Assembly (NCBI RefSeq): GCF_004300825.1
Contig: NZ_CP036250.1
Coordinates: forward strand, 2,846,001 to 2,910,000
Direction of reading: 5' to 3'
Length of the DNA: 64,000 bases
Origin: Egicoccus halophilus
GTDB taxonomy: Bacteria; Actinomycetota; Nitriliruptoria; Nitriliruptorales; Nitriliruptoraceae
The notes under the pieces were generated by a model, which ran no database searches, was not told where the DNA came from, and saw only the letters and a list, made by a program, of their open reading frames with translations. Below are positions 1-8,942 of the stretch, in pieces. Both the position numbers and the translations under genes were made by a program. Every line of letters starts with the position of its first letter. Within the stretch, counting starts at the first letter, position 1.

Positions 1-33
1 TTGACTGCACGTGACCGTCCGGAGAAGGCCTTC

Positions 34-801
34 ATGCGCTCCCTGCAACGTCGCACCCGTTTCCGTTCCGTCGTCGCCGTCCTCGGCGCGGCGGGTCTGG
101 TGATCACTGGCTGCGAGCGAGGCGACGGTGGTGATGGCGCCGACGGGGCCACCCCCGAGGACACCGAGCCGATCGGCGAGGACCTCGACGCCGGCGGACC
201 CGGCGACGGCGACGCGGACGATGGCGTCGACCCGAGCGACGCCGACGGCGACCCGAGCGCGGACGACGGCGACCCGGGAGGCCCGTCCGACACCGACGAC
301 ACCGACCGCGACCCCGTCGGGGAGAACGCGGACGACGGCACCGACGACACCGACCGCGACCCGGTCGGGGGCGACGACGACGCGGCAGAGCGGGTCGTCG
401 AGGTGTTCTTCACCGACGACGAGCGTGGTGACCTCTCCGACGTCTTCCCGGTGCAGCGAACCGTCACCGGCCCCGACGTCCTGCACGGGGCGCTCGAGGA
501 GCTGCTCGCCGGGCCGAGCTCCGAGGAGGAGGCGGAGGGCTACGCAGGCTGGTTCTCCGAGGAGACCACCGGCATGCTGAACTCGGCCGCGATCGACGAC
601 GGCACCGCCACGGTCGACTTCGACGCCGAACTGCGCGAGGCGATCCCCAACGCCTCCACGTCGACCGGGTCACAGATCCTGCTGGCCCAGCTCGACGCGA
701 CCGTCACCCAGTTCCCCACCGTCGACGACGCCGTCTACTCGCTCGACGGCGACGTCGACGCCTTCTACACCTGGCTGCAGCTGGTCCCGCCGGAGCGCTG
801 A
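34..801 (+). CDS. GerMN-domain lipoprotein
   Basis: Predicted secreted lipoprotein of 255 residues. The first 26 residues form a positively charged, hydrophobic signal ending in a lipobox (VITGC, Cys27). Residues about 30-115 are a low-complexity Asp/Gly/Pro linker. Residues about 118-250 resemble a GerMN (sporulation/germination protein) domain, a fold common in actinobacterial envelope lipoproteins such as LpqB. The frame is open to base 1, but ATG 34 is preferred because GGAGAAGG lies just upstream. It converges on zwf with a 3 bp gap. The extreme Asp content of the linker fits surface exposure in a salty habitat; the actual function is unknown. Confidence 0.8.
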   Translation: MRSLQRRTRFRSVVAVLGAAGLVITGCERGDGGDGADGATPEDTEPIGEDLDAGGPGDGDADDGVDPSDADGDPSADDGDPGGPSDTDDTDRDPVGENADDGTDDTDRDPVGGDDDAAERVVEVFFTDDERGDLSDVFPVQRTVTGPDVLHGALEELLAGPSSEEEAEGYAGWFSEETTGMLNSAAIDDGTATVDFDAELREAIPNASTSTGSQILLAQLDATVTQFPTVDDAVYSLDGDVDAFYTWLQLVPPER

Positions 802-804
802 GCG

Positions 805-2166
805 TCAGGACCAGCCGTCGGGCCCGTCGCTGCCGGCCGGATACGTGTCCATCGGCACCTCGCCCCGCTCCCACGCCTGCAGCACCGGCTCCACGATCCG
901 CCAGGCCAACTCGGCCTCGTCGTCGCGGATCGACAGCGTCGGGTCCCCGGCAAGCGCCGAGCGCAGCACCCGGCCGTACGCCGGCACCTCGGGCGCGGGC
1001 AGTTCCTGGTCGAGATCGACGACCTCGAGCTCCTGTTCGGTGCCGCCACCGAAGACGTTGACGTGGACGTGCAGGTGCTCGGGCTCGAGCTCGATGCGGA
1101 TCTCGTTGGGCGCCGCGTCGGAGGCGAACGGCGAGTGCGGCACCGGTCGCAGCCGGACGACGACCTCCTGCCGATCGGCGCCGAGCGCCTTGCCCGCGCG
1201 CAACCGGAACGGCACGCCGGCCCAGCGCCAGCTGTCGATCGCCAGGGTCAGCTCGGCGAGCGTCTCGGTGTCGAGCTCGGGGTCGACGCCTTCCTCCTCG
1301 ACGTAGGCGGGCACGGACTCGCCGTCGAGCTCACCGGCCTCGTAGCGGGCCCGGCGGCTGTGCTCGACCGCCTCCTCGGGCGACAGGACCCGGACCTCGC
1401 GCAACACCTGGACCTTGCGGCCACGCAGCTCCTCGGCCTCCAGCGACGCGGGAGCGTCCATCGCCACCAGCGCGAGCACCTGCAGCAGGTGGTTCTGCAG
1501 CATGTCCTTCAGCGCGCCGGTGCCGTCGTAGTACCCGGCGCGGCCCTCGAGGGTCAGGGTCTCGTCCCAGACGATGTCGACCCGCTCGACGTGGTGGGCG
1601 TTCCACACGGGCTCGAGCAGGCGGTTGGCGAAGCGCAGGGCCAACAGGTTCTGCACCGTCTGCATGCCGAGGAAGTGGTCGACCCGGTGGATCGACTCCT
1701 CGGGGAAGGTCGCGTGCAGGACCCGGTTGAGCTCCTGCGCCGCCGCCAGATCCTCCCCGAACGGCTTCTCGACCACGATGCGGCTGCCGTCGGGCAGACC
1801 GACCTCGTCGAGTGCCTGCACCGTCGGTGCGAAGATCGTCGGCGGCAGCGCGAGATACACCGCCACCGGCTCGCCGTGGTCGACCAGGCCGCGCAGCTCG
1901 TCGACCTCGGTGGTGTCGGCGCGATGGAAGCTCGCCACCTCGAGCAGCGAGCGGACCGCGACGTCGTCGGCGTCGGGTGCGTGCTCCGCGAGCTCCTCCA
2001 GCAGGTGGTCGCGGAAGGCCTCGTCGTCCCAGTCCTGCCGGGCCACGCCGACGAGCGTGAACCCCTCGGGCAGCTCGTCCTCCTCGACCAGCTCCACGAT
2101 CGCCGGGATGACGTAGCGGCCCACGACGTCGCTGTTGGCGCCGCAGATGATCAGGTGTCGGATCAC
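805..2166 (-). CDS. zwf: Glucose-6-phosphate dehydrogenase, variant type
   Basis: Cytoplasmic oxidoreductase of 453 residues; the family oxidises glucose 6-phosphate to 6-phosphogluconolactone with NAD(P)+. The N-terminal Rossmann segment reads [10 protein letters not shown], where the usual form is GxxGDLA. The substrate loop reads RVDHFLGMQ instead of the canonical DHYLGK(E), so the phosphate-binding Lys is Met. The catalytic-His region (DMLQNHLLQ) and RAGKAL are kept, so an enzyme of this family is likely but kinetics or specificity may differ. The GTG start at 2166 overlaps the stop of the upstream glycosidase (GTGA), which implies translational coupling. Confidence 0.88.
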   Translation of the reverse strand: MIRHLIICGANSDVVGRYVIPAIVELVEEDELPEGFTLVGVARQDWDDEAFRDHLLEELAEHAPDADDVAVRSLLEVASFHRADTTEVDELRGLVDHGEPVAVYLALPPTIFAPTVQALDEVGLPDGSRIVVEKPFGEDLAAAQELNRVLHATFPEESIHRVDHFLGMQTVQNLLALRFANRLLEPVWNAHHVERVDIVWDETLTLEGRAGYYDGTGALKDMLQNHLLQVLALVAMDAPASLEAEELRGRKVQVLREVRVLSPEEAVEHSRRARYEAGELDGESVPAYVEEEGVDPELDTETLAELTLAIDSWRWAGVPFRLRAGKALGADRQEVVVRLRPVPHSPFASDAAPNEIRIELEPEHLHVHVNVFGGGTEQELEVVDLDQELPAPEVPAYGRVLRSALAGDPTLSIRDDEAELAWRIVEPVLQAWERGEVPMDTYPAGSDGPDGWS

Positions 2167-4022
2167 GCTGGTTCCTGTCGTCGTCGGGCGAGCTCCACGC
2201 TGCTGGCGATGACGCCGACGTGGCTGAACGCCTGCGGAAAGTTGCCGAGGAAGGCCCCGGTGGCCGGGTCGATCTGCTCGGGCAGCAGCCCGAGCGGGTT
2301 GGCGCGGGCACACAACGAGTCGTACAGCGCCTCGGCTTCGTCGAGCCGTCCCTGACCGGCCAGGTTGTCGACCAGCCAGAAGCTGCACAGAAGGAAGGCG
2401 CCCTCCTCCCCCTCCAGCCCATCGGGCGAGAGCTCGGGCAGGTAGCGGAACAGCAGCCCGTCGCCGGCGCCGAGCTCCCGCACCACCGCTTCGGTGGTCG
2501 CGACCATCCGCGGGTGGTCGGCGGGCACGACCCGCCGCAGCGGCAGGGCCAGCAGACTCGCGTCGAGGTGACCACCGCCGAGATGCTCGGTCAACGTCTG
2601 GCGTTCGTCGTCCCAGGCACGCTCGAGGATCTCGTCCCGGATGCGCTCGGCCGTCGTCCGCCACCCGTCGACGTCGCCGCCGTGACCGTTGTCCTCGGCC
2701 AGCCGGACGCCACGGTCGAGCGCGACGTGACACAGCGCGGCGGAATAGGTGAACACCCGACCCGGGGTGCGGACCTCCCAGATGCCGTGGTCGGGGGTGT
2801 CCCACTCCTCGGCGGCGTGCTCGACGAAGCCGCGCAGACGTTCCCACAGGTGCTCGTCGAGGTGTCCGTCCCCGTCGACCCACTGGTAGGCGCAGTCGAG
2901 CACCTCGCCGAACACGTCGTGCTGGTGCTGCTCGGCCGCGGCGTTGCCCCACCGCACCGGTGCGGATCCTCGGTAGCCCTCGAGTTCGTCGTCGAGTTCC
3001 TCGGGCACCGGCTGCCGGCCGTCGATGTCATACATCACCCGGGGACGATCCTCGGGCTCGACCCGGTCGAGGACCCAGCCGAGGAACGCCGACGCCTCCG
3101 CCCGCATGCCGACCCGTCGCAGGGCGTAGACCGAGAACGCGGCGTCGCGGATCCAGGCGTAGCGGTAGTCCCAGTTGCGCTCCCCCGCGATCGTCTCCGG
3201 CAGCGACGCGGTCGGGGCCGCCACCATCGCGCCGTTGGCGAAGTGGTCGAGCATCTTGAGCGTCAGCGCCGAGCGGCGCACCAGGGCGGTCTGCGGCCCG
3301 TCGTGGCGGAAGCAACCGATCCAGCGCCGCCACGCCTCGACGGTCTGCTCGACCGCCTCGGCCGGACGCACCGGATGGAACCGGTGGGCGCTGTCGCGCC
3401 AACCCAGCGACAGGGCCAGCGTGTCGCCCTCCTCGAGGTCGATGCCCGCCGTCAGGCCGACGCCGTCGCCACCGTCGTCGTCGGGCACGTCGAGTTCACG
3501 GTCGGCGAAGAGCTGCAGGTCGACGCTGCCCGGGCCGCTGCAACGCACGTACCACCCGCCGCTGCGCCGTTGCACCTCACCGGCGGAGCGCGGGGCGAGT
3601 ACGACGTCGAGCCGGACCCGGCCCTCGGTCACGCGCACGAGCCGGACGAGCTCCTGGCGGTCGCACGCCACGCCCTCGGCGAGGTCGGCCCCGCCCTGCA
3701 ACGTCAGCGCGTCGGTTATCTCGACCGTGCCGTCGGCGGCGCGCAGCTCGGTGACGAGCACGCCGGTGTCCTCGACGTAGCGCTGCCGGCCGGCCTCGAG
3801 CCCCTCGGGCTGGACGGTGAAGTGGCCCCCGCGTTCCCGGTCCAGCAGCGCCGCGAACGTCGCCGGGCTGTCGAACCGGGGCAGACACGCCCACGGGATG
3901 GACCCGTCGCGGGCGACCAGCGCGGTGGTCACGCCGTCCCCGATCAGCCCGTGATCCTCGATCGGCAGGTAGCCGTCGACGGGTTCGAACGGCGCGAACG
4001 GCGGGTTCGGGTCGAGCGGCAC
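2163..4022 (-). CDS. GH15 glucoamylase/trehalase-like glycosidase
   Basis: Protein of 619 residues with the layout of cytosolic GH15 enzymes: an N-terminal beta domain (residues about 1-240, beginning with the conserved [10 protein letters not shown]), then an alpha/alpha barrel. It has the [16 protein letters not shown] block near residue 277 and the C-terminal PEQIDPATG block near residue 580, which carries the general-base Glu. Actinobacterial members of this type include trehalases; glucan or trehalose hydrolysis to glucose is the likely role. No signal peptide is visible. The start chosen is GTG 4022, preceded by GAGGAGA. It is coupled to zwf, suggesting a sugar-to-pentose-phosphate unit. 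Confidence 0.85.
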   Translation of the reverse strand: MPLDPNPPFAPFEPVDGYLPIEDHGLIGDGVTTALVARDGSIPWACLPRFDSPATFAALLDRERGGHFTVQPEGLEAGRQRYVEDTGVLVTELRAADGTVEITDALTLQGGADLAEGVACDRQELVRLVRVTEGRVRLDVVLAPRSAGEVQRRSGGWYVRCSGPGSVDLQLFADRELDVPDDDGGDGVGLTAGIDLEEGDTLALSLGWRDSAHRFHPVRPAEAVEQTVEAWRRWIGCFRHDGPQTALVRRSALTLKMLDHFANGAMVAAPTASLPETIAGERNWDYRYAWIRDAAFSVYALRRVGMRAEASAFLGWVLDRVEPEDRPRVMYDIDGRQPVPEELDDELEGYRGSAPVRWGNAAAEQHQHDVFGEVLDCAYQWVDGDGHLDEHLWERLRGFVEHAAEEWDTPDHGIWEVRTPGRVFTYSAALCHVALDRGVRLAEDNGHGGDVDGWRTTAERIRDEILERAWDDERQTLTEHLGGGHLDASLLALPLRRVVPADHPRMVATTEAVVRELGAGDGLLFRYLPELSPDGLEGEEGAFLLCSFWLVDNLAGQGRLDEAEALYDSLCARANPLGLLPEQIDPATGAFLGNFPQAFSHVGVIASSVELARRRQEPA

Positions 4023-4176
4023 GGCGGATCTCCTCGTCGGATGCCGAGGTACCAGCCGGTCCCGGCCGCCACCGGTCACCTGCACCGCCCGCCGACCGGG
4101 GGCCGCGCCGGGGCCGGTTCGGTGAGCGGCGGGTCGGGGGCCGGGGTGGGGATCTGCCCACCCGGATGCAGCGAGG

Positions 4177-4989
4177 TCAGGTCAAGCGGACCCCGAGCCG
4201 ACCGCGCGAGAGCGCCCGGGTCGCCGACCGCAGCAGTGCGGCGGCGATCGCGAGCGCGATGAGACCGGCACCGACGAGCAGCCACGTCGACAGCAGCAGC
4301 GCCCCGCTCGCCTGGCTGACCAGCATCACCACCACCGGGATCACCACCACGCCGCCGAGCTGGAACGCCTCCTGGGTGGTCTTCGCCCGCGCGGAGATCA
4401 ACGACACCGCCGCCATCGCCGCCGCCGCGAAGGTCGGACCGACCCACAGCGCCATCAGGGCGAACTCCGCGGTCGGCAGCACCAGCCGGCCGACCTGGGT
4501 GCCGACCGCCAGGTTGGCCACGGTCGCGTACAGCACCGCCCCGCCGACGCCCAGTACCGCGGCGGGGATCCAGGCCGCGACCAGCTTGGCGGTGGCCAGC
4601 TCGCGGTCGGTCAGCGGGGTGAGCAGCAGCCCCTCGAGGGTCCCGCGTTCCTTCTCCCCGGCGATGCCGTCGGCGGCGACGACCGCAGCGAACATCACGG
4701 GGACGAGCAGCACCAGCGGCGCGAGCAGCCAGGTCACCGCCACCTCGGCGACCATCAGCCCGGGATCGGCGGAGAGACCGGCGACGACCCCCGGCGGCAG
4801 TGCACGCAGCAACGCGTCGATGTCGTTGGTGCCCACCACGTCCACGAAGCGCGGGATCGCGCCGGCGAGCGCCGGCAGGACCACCAGCAGCAGCGCCGGC
4901 ACCACGATCGAGGGCACCACCACCGACTTGCTGCCCCACACCAGGCGCAGGTCGCGTCGCACGACCGCGCCGATCCCCCGCCAGTTCAT
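4177..4989 (-). CDS. ABC-2 type transporter permease
   Basis: Integral membrane protein of 270 residues with about six hydrophobic segments and the EKERGTLEGLLLTPLTDRE signature of ABC-2/NatB permeases (sodium or drug export, or envelope assembly). A larger extracytoplasmic loop follows the first membrane segment. ATG 4989 overlaps the stop of the ATPase gene by ATGA, so the two form one exporter. The substrate cannot be read from the sequence. Confidence 0.87.
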   Translation of the reverse strand: MNWRGIGAVVRRDLRLVWGSKSVVVPSIVVPALLLVVLPALAGAIPRFVDVVGTNDIDALLRALPPGVVAGLSADPGLMVAEVAVTWLLAPLVLLVPVMFAAVVAADGIAGEKERGTLEGLLLTPLTDRELATAKLVAAWIPAAVLGVGGAVLYATVANLAVGTQVGRLVLPTAEFALMALWVGPTFAAAAMAAVSLISARAKTTQEAFQLGGVVVIPVVVMLVSQASGALLLSTWLLVGAGLIALAIAAALLRSATRALSRGRLGVRLT

Positions 4990-5975
4990 CCGCCACCTCC
5001 GTCGTCGGTCCCGGGAGCCTCGGCACGGACCGGCGCACGGTCGTGCAGGGCGAGGTAGACCTCCTCGAGCGTCGGGTCGAGGCGGCGCACCTCGTACACG
5101 GCGAGCTCGGCGGCGGCGAGCGCCCACACCAGTCCAGGGATCTCGTCGCGTGGGACGCCACGGGCCCGCACGCGCCCGGCCGCGTCGATCTCGACGTCGC
5201 GGACGGCGGCCAGCCGCGACAGCCGACGGTGCACGATGTCGACCTGGTCGGGTGCGACCTCGAGCAGCAGGCCGCCGGTGCCATGGGCGGCGGCGAGTTC
5301 GGCGGGGCTGCCGTCGACCACGATCCGGCCACGTTCGAGCACGACCACGCGGTCGCACAGCAGTTCGGCCTCGGCGAGGTCGTGGGTCGCGACCACGACG
5401 GTGCGGCCCTCCTCGGCCGCGAGCATGGCGAGCTCCCGGCGGACCTGCCGGGCCGCGATCGGATCGAGGGCGGCGGTCGGCTCGTCGAGCAGGAGCACCT
5501 CGGGGTCCGGCAGCAGGACCCGGGCCAGCGACAGTCGCTGACGCATCCCGGTCGAGAAGCCGGCCACCTCGTCGTCCCCGCGGCCGGCGAGCCCGAACCG
5601 TTCCAGCGCCGCGTCGATGCGGGCGTCGAGCCCGGCCTCGGCCATACCGAACACGTCCGCCGCGAAGGCGAGGTTCTGCGCTGCGGTCATCCGTCGGTCC
5701 ACCACCGGATCCGCCGGCAGCACGCCCAGCCGGCGACGCACCGTCGCGCCGTCCACGGTCGGGTCGAGCCCGCCGACGCGCACGGTCCCCCCGTCGGCCG
5801 CGAGCAGCCCGGCGAGCAGGCGCACCGTGGTGGTCTTGCCGGCGCCGTTGTGTCCGAGCAGGCCGACGACCTCGCCACGGGCGATGGTCAGGTCGAGCCG
5901 GTCGAGGGCGACGACCTCACCGAAGCGGCGGGTGACGCCCACGAGCACCAGCTCGGGATCGGCAACAGGGGACAT
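4986..5975 (-). CDS. ABC transporter ATP-binding protein
   Basis: ATPase of 329 residues pairing with the downstream ABC-2 permease. Visible motifs: Walker A (GHNGAGKTT), Q-loop region, signature (FSTGMRQRLSLAR), Walker B (VLLLDEPTAALD) and the switch His (VATHDLAEAE). The C-terminal about 80 residues form an extra domain typical of CcmA/NatA drug-type ATPases. The ATG at 5975 (MSPVADPEL) is preferred over upstream in-frame starts because homology begins there. No strong ribosome-binding site is visible. It diverges from deoC. Confidence 0.87.
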   Translation of the reverse strand: MSPVADPELVLVGVTRRFGEVVALDRLDLTIARGEVVGLLGHNGAGKTTTVRLLAGLLAADGGTVRVGGLDPTVDGATVRRRLGVLPADPVVDRRMTAAQNLAFAADVFGMAEAGLDARIDAALERFGLAGRGDDEVAGFSTGMRQRLSLARVLLPDPEVLLLDEPTAALDPIAARQVRRELAMLAAEEGRTVVVATHDLAEAELLCDRVVVLERGRIVVDGSPAELAAAHGTGGLLLEVAPDQVDIVHRRLSRLAAVRDVEIDAAGRVRARGVPRDEIPGLVWALAAAELAVYEVRRLDPTLEEVYLALHDRAPVRAEAPGTDDGGGG

Positions 5976-6133
5976 CGGCGCTCGCGCGGTCGTGGACCCA
6001 TCAACCGTAGCGCCGGCGGCTCGCGTTCCCGCTGCGCCTCGGACGCACGAGTGCCCCCGTCGTCGGCAGGAGCGGGGTGCGACGCCGGTAGGCTGCGTCG
6101 GTCGTCCTGTCACCGAACGCGCGAGTCGTCGCC

Positions 6134-7099
6134 ATGACCTCCTCCCTCGTCCTGCCCGGTGACGAGACCGACCTGCGCGAGGTGACCGCCTCCGAGTCGG
6201 CGCTGCGCCGGTTCCTGCACGGGCTCCCCGGTGTCGACCAGGTTGGTGTCGAGAAGCGCGTCGCGCAGCTCGGGACGCGTTCGATCAAGACCGACGCCAA
6301 GGCATGGGCGCTCGACCTGGCGATCCGCGCGGTCGACCTCACCACGCTCGAGGGCGCCGACACGCCCGGCAAGGTCCGCTCGCTGTGCGCCAAGGCGCGC
6401 CGGCCGGACCCGGCCGACCCGGACTGCCCGCCCGTCGCCGCCGTGTGCGTCTACCCGGACCTGGTCGCGGTGGCCGTCGACGCGCTGCAGGGCACCGACA
6501 TCGACGTCGCCTCGGTCGCGACCGCGTTCCCGTCGGGGCGCTCGAGCCTGGACGTCAAGCTCGCCGACACGCGGATGGCGGTCGAGGCCGGCGCCACCGA
6601 GATCGACATGGTGATCGACCGGGGCGCGTTCCTGTCGGGCCGCTACGGGCAGGTCCTCGAGGAGATCGTGGCGGTCAAGGAGGCCTGCGGCGACGCCCAC
6701 CTCAAGGTGATCCTGGAGACCGGGGAGCTCGCGACCTACGACAACGTGCGCCGGGCGTCGTGGTTGGCGCTGGCCGGCGGTGGCGACTTCGTCAAGACCT
6801 CCACCGGCAAGGTGTCGCCCGCGTCGACGCTGCCCGTCACGCTGGTGATGCTCCAGGCCGTGCGGGACTTCGCCTCGGTCACCGGCGAGTTCCGCGGCGT
6901 GAAGTCCGCCGGCGGGATCCGCACCGCGAAGGACGCGCTGAAGTACCTGGTGCTGGTCAACGAGACCGCCGGCCCGGAGTGGCTGCGTCCCGACCGGTTC
7001 CGTTTCGGCGCCTCCAGCCTGCTCAACGACCTGCTGATGCAACGCAACAAGCAGCGCACCGGCCACTACTGGACCCCAGACCGCGTCACGATCGACTGA
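6134..7099 (+). CDS. deoC: Deoxyribose-phosphate aldolase
   Basis: Cytoplasmic class I aldolase of 321 residues that cleaves 2-deoxyribose 5-phosphate to glyceraldehyde 3-phosphate and acetaldehyde in deoxynucleoside salvage. The Schiff-base Lys lies in FVKTSTGK near residue 221, and the second Lys in GVKSAGGIR. A TAGGCT hexamer at 6089-6094, about 40 bases before ATG 6134, is a plausible -10. In many actinobacteria deoC is followed directly by two aldehyde dehydrogenases that consume the acetaldehyde. Here the same pair exists but starts 1.8 kb downstream, beyond a toxin-antitoxin pair and pseudogenes. Confidence 0.93.
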   Translation: MTSSLVLPGDETDLREVTASESALRRFLHGLPGVDQVGVEKRVAQLGTRSIKTDAKAWALDLAIRAVDLTTLEGADTPGKVRSLCAKARRPDPADPDCPPVAAVCVYPDLVAVAVDALQGTDIDVASVATAFPSGRSSLDVKLADTRMAVEAGATEIDMVIDRGAFLSGRYGQVLEEIVAVKEACGDAHLKVILETGELATYDNVRRASWLALAGGGDFVKTSTGKVSPASTLPVTLVMLQAVRDFASVTGEFRGVKSAGGIRTAKDALKYLVLVNETAGPEWLRPDRFRFGASSLLNDLLMQRNKQRTGHYWTPDRVTID

Positions 7100-7244
7100 A
7101 TTCGTCAGCGAGTGTCGTCGGATCGGCCAACGCTTCCGACCGGAGAAGACACGGCAGCGGCTGTACACGGGTTGGGATCCGTCCTGTCCGCCCCCTTCCG
7201 TTGTGGCTACGATGCATGCGAGAAGACGCCACATCGGAGACGGC

Positions 7245-7505
7245 ATGGCCGAGGCCGGGGTACGAGAGCTGCGTGACCATCTGAGTCGCTACCTCGAGCG
7301 CGTCAGGGCAGGCGAGGAGCTGACCGTCACGGATCGGGGCCGTCCGATCGCACGGCTGGTCCCCGTGGGAAGCACGAACACCTTCGATCGGCTGATCGAC
7401 GAGGGCCTCGTCGTGCCCGCGGCCTCCCGCCGCCGCGCACGACCGAGGACCCGCGTCCCCGCGACCGCGCCGATCAGTGGGCTGGTGGGCGAGCAACGTC
7501 GGTGA
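7245..7505 (+). CDS. Phd/YefM-family antitoxin
   Basis: Small protein of 86 residues. The N-terminal half (VRELRDHLSRYLERVRAGE...TVTDRGRPIARLVP) is the classic Phd/YefM DNA-binding fold, and the C-terminal tail is basic and probably binds the toxin. ATG 7245 is chosen because CGGAGA sits 5-6 bases upstream; an in-frame start at 7203 has no such support. A TACGAT -10-like hexamer at 7208-7213 overlaps a GCATGC palindrome, a likely autoregulatory site. The stop overlaps the toxin start by GTGA. The expected role is neutralising the PIN toxin and repressing the operon. Confidence 0.85.
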   Translation: MAEAGVRELRDHLSRYLERVRAGEELTVTDRGRPIARLVPVGSTNTFDRLIDEGLVVPAASRRRARPRTRVPATAPISGLVGEQRR

Positions 7506-7936
7506 TCGCCTACTTCGACACGTCCGCCCTGATCCCGCTCCTCATCGAGGAACCGGGCTCGGAACGGTCCGGACGGGTCTGGGACGCCGCGGAGCACGTC
7601 ACCTCGGTACGTCTGATCTACACCGAGGCCCGCGCCGCGCTCGCACAGGCAGCCCGACTGGGGCGCATGGCGGCGGACGACCTCGCCGTCGCGATCGAGG
7701 AACTCGGCAGGCTCTATGACCAACTCGACCTGCTGGAGGTCGACGACCTGCTGGTGCGCCGTGCCGGCGAACTCGCCCAGCGCCATGCCCTGCGTGGCTA
7801 CGACGCCGTTCACCTCGCCGCAGCCGAACGCGTCCAGAACAGCTCGGCGGTCATGGTCGCCGGCGATGGCGACCTGTGCGCAGCAGCCGAGGAGATCGGC
7901 TTGGCCGTCGCTCGAACCCACGGCGAGGGCGGGTGA
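7502..7936 (+). CDS. vapC: VapC-type PIN-domain toxin
   Basis: PIN-domain ribonuclease of 144 residues. Acidic metal ligands are visible: Asp6 (MIAYFDTSAL), the Glu in YTEARAAL, the Asp in GYDAVHLAAA and the Asp in AGDGDL. The GTG start at 7502 overlaps the antitoxin stop, a standard coupled toxin-antitoxin layout. VapC enzymes cleave structured RNAs such as tRNA or the rRNA sarcin loop when free of antitoxin; the target here is unknown. The gene stands between deoC and its aldehyde dehydrogenases, next to broken genes, suggesting arrival by insertion. Confidence 0.87.
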   Translation: MIAYFDTSALIPLLIEEPGSERSGRVWDAAEHVTSVRLIYTEARAALAQAARLGRMAADDLAVAIEELGRLYDQLDLLEVDDLLVRRAGELAQRHALRGYDAVHLAAAERVQNSSAVMVAGDGDLCAAAEEIGLAVARTHGEGG

Positions 7937-7955
7937 CCACAACGCACCACAACGC
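7936..7955 (+). repeat. 10 bp tandem duplication after vapC
   Basis: The decamer ACCACAACGC occurs twice back to back, starting at the vapC stop. It could be a replication slip or a scar at the edge of the inserted module. Confidence 0.5.
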
Positions 7956-8149
7956 CCGTAGGAGCTACCCCGGCAGGCATGCCAGCACCGTGATGTACGG
8001 GCAGGTCGGCCGTGCCTGCTCGACATGGATGGTTGCTGGGCCAGCATCAACGTTCCACGCGCCTCGGAAGGACGCGGGACGATACGGGCGGCAGAGCGGA
8101 TGTTCGCGGTCGCGACGAACGGACCACCATGAGCGTCAGGTGCCCCGCT
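7956..8149. other. Gap between vapC and sigma-partner remnant, no gene seen
   Basis: No frame here shows recognisable protein similarity or a convincing start. It probably represents decayed sequence from the broken operon on the minus strand. Confidence 0.5.
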
Positions 8150-8380
8150 GGGCGATGATCGCTCCATGCGGACGTGCCCCGGGGTCGACACGAGTCCGGT
8201 CGGCGCGCCGAGGCCCGCCACGGCCACCGCCGCGAGAGCGACCACGGCGAGCGGCACGCCGACGACGGTGGCACGCACGGCGCGCTGACGGCGCTGTCCG
8301 CGACGCACGATCGTGTCGATCGGTGTCGGGCCGTCGGCGTCCGAGGCGGCCTGGCCGAGCAGGTCGGTGATGTCAGGCAT
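8150..8380 (-). pseudogene. Truncated membrane partner of a sigma factor
   Basis: From ATG 8380 the frame encodes MPDITDLLGQAASDADGPTP, a basic stretch (RRGQRRQRAVRAT), then one membrane segment (VVGVPLAVVALAAVAVAGL). This is the usual N-terminus of the single-pass proteins encoded directly downstream of SigE-like sigma factors, which are probable anti-sigma factors. Beyond about residue 75 the frame runs on without family character through the back of the toxin-antitoxin pair, so the extracytoplasmic domain is missing. The 3' limit is approximate. The start overlaps the end of the sigma reading frame by 8 bases, the intact-operon arrangement. Confidence 0.6.
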
Positions 8381-8760
8381 GGGAGGCGCCCTCCTCGATC
8401 GCGGTGACCTCGTGGCCGAGCGTGCGGCGCAGGTTCTCGATGCCCTTGAACGCCGCCGACCTCGACCTCGGGTGCGGACGCCGGCCCCGTCCCGTGCCGC
8501 GTGTAGGCCCGGCGTTCCGCGGCCCGGCGACGGAACCGCGACCGGGCGAGGTTGAAGGCGACCGTGCGCAGCCAGGCGTCCGGACGGGCCATGCCCGACA
8601 CGCTGCTCCAGCGCTGGAAGGCCCGGGCGAAGGCGTCCTGCGCCAGCTCCTCGGCGACCGCGGCATCGCCGCAGTACAGCGCGAGGCCGCGGACAAGTGG
8701 GCGGTACTCGCGGTCCACGAAGGCCCGGAAGGCCTCGTCGTCGGTCGCCACCACTGCCAC
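8373..8760 (-). pseudogene. Sigma-70 family (SigE-like) factor lacking region 4
   Basis: Residues 1 to about 85 from GTG 8760 are a clear sigma region 2: FRAFVDREYRPLVRGLALYC, EELAQDAFARAFQRW and AWLRTVAFNLARSRFRRR. After PEVEV, near base 8460, the next codons switch to another frame that ends with GIENLRRTLGHEVTAIEEGA and stops at 8373. That tail is what normally follows the region 4 helix-turn-helix. About 60 codons of region 4 are therefore missing and the two pieces are out of frame. An intact factor would recognise -35 elements through the lost part, so the gene is judged inactive. Confidence 0.75.
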
Positions 8761-8942
8761 CTCGCCGTGCTCGTGTCGGGCATCTGACCCACCGACGCCC
8801 CGGGACGACGTTCGGTTACCCCGGCTCGCGGGGTTCCGGTCGGTACCCGCACCACGGGGAGGGCACCGACGCCGGCGACACTATGCTGGGACGGCTCGTG
8901 CCCGTCGCCGGGACGCGCCGCCGCCGAACCGAAGGAAGCGCC

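Noticed and set aside
3980-3993. tRNA T-loop-like GGTTCGAAC
   Set aside because: It lies within the GH15 coding sequence and no acceptor or anticodon stem can be formed around it.
7289-8380. 363-codon open frame opposite vapBC
   Set aside because: Only its first about 75 codons look like a protein (sigma partner). The rest is the complement of the toxin and antitoxin genes with no family character.
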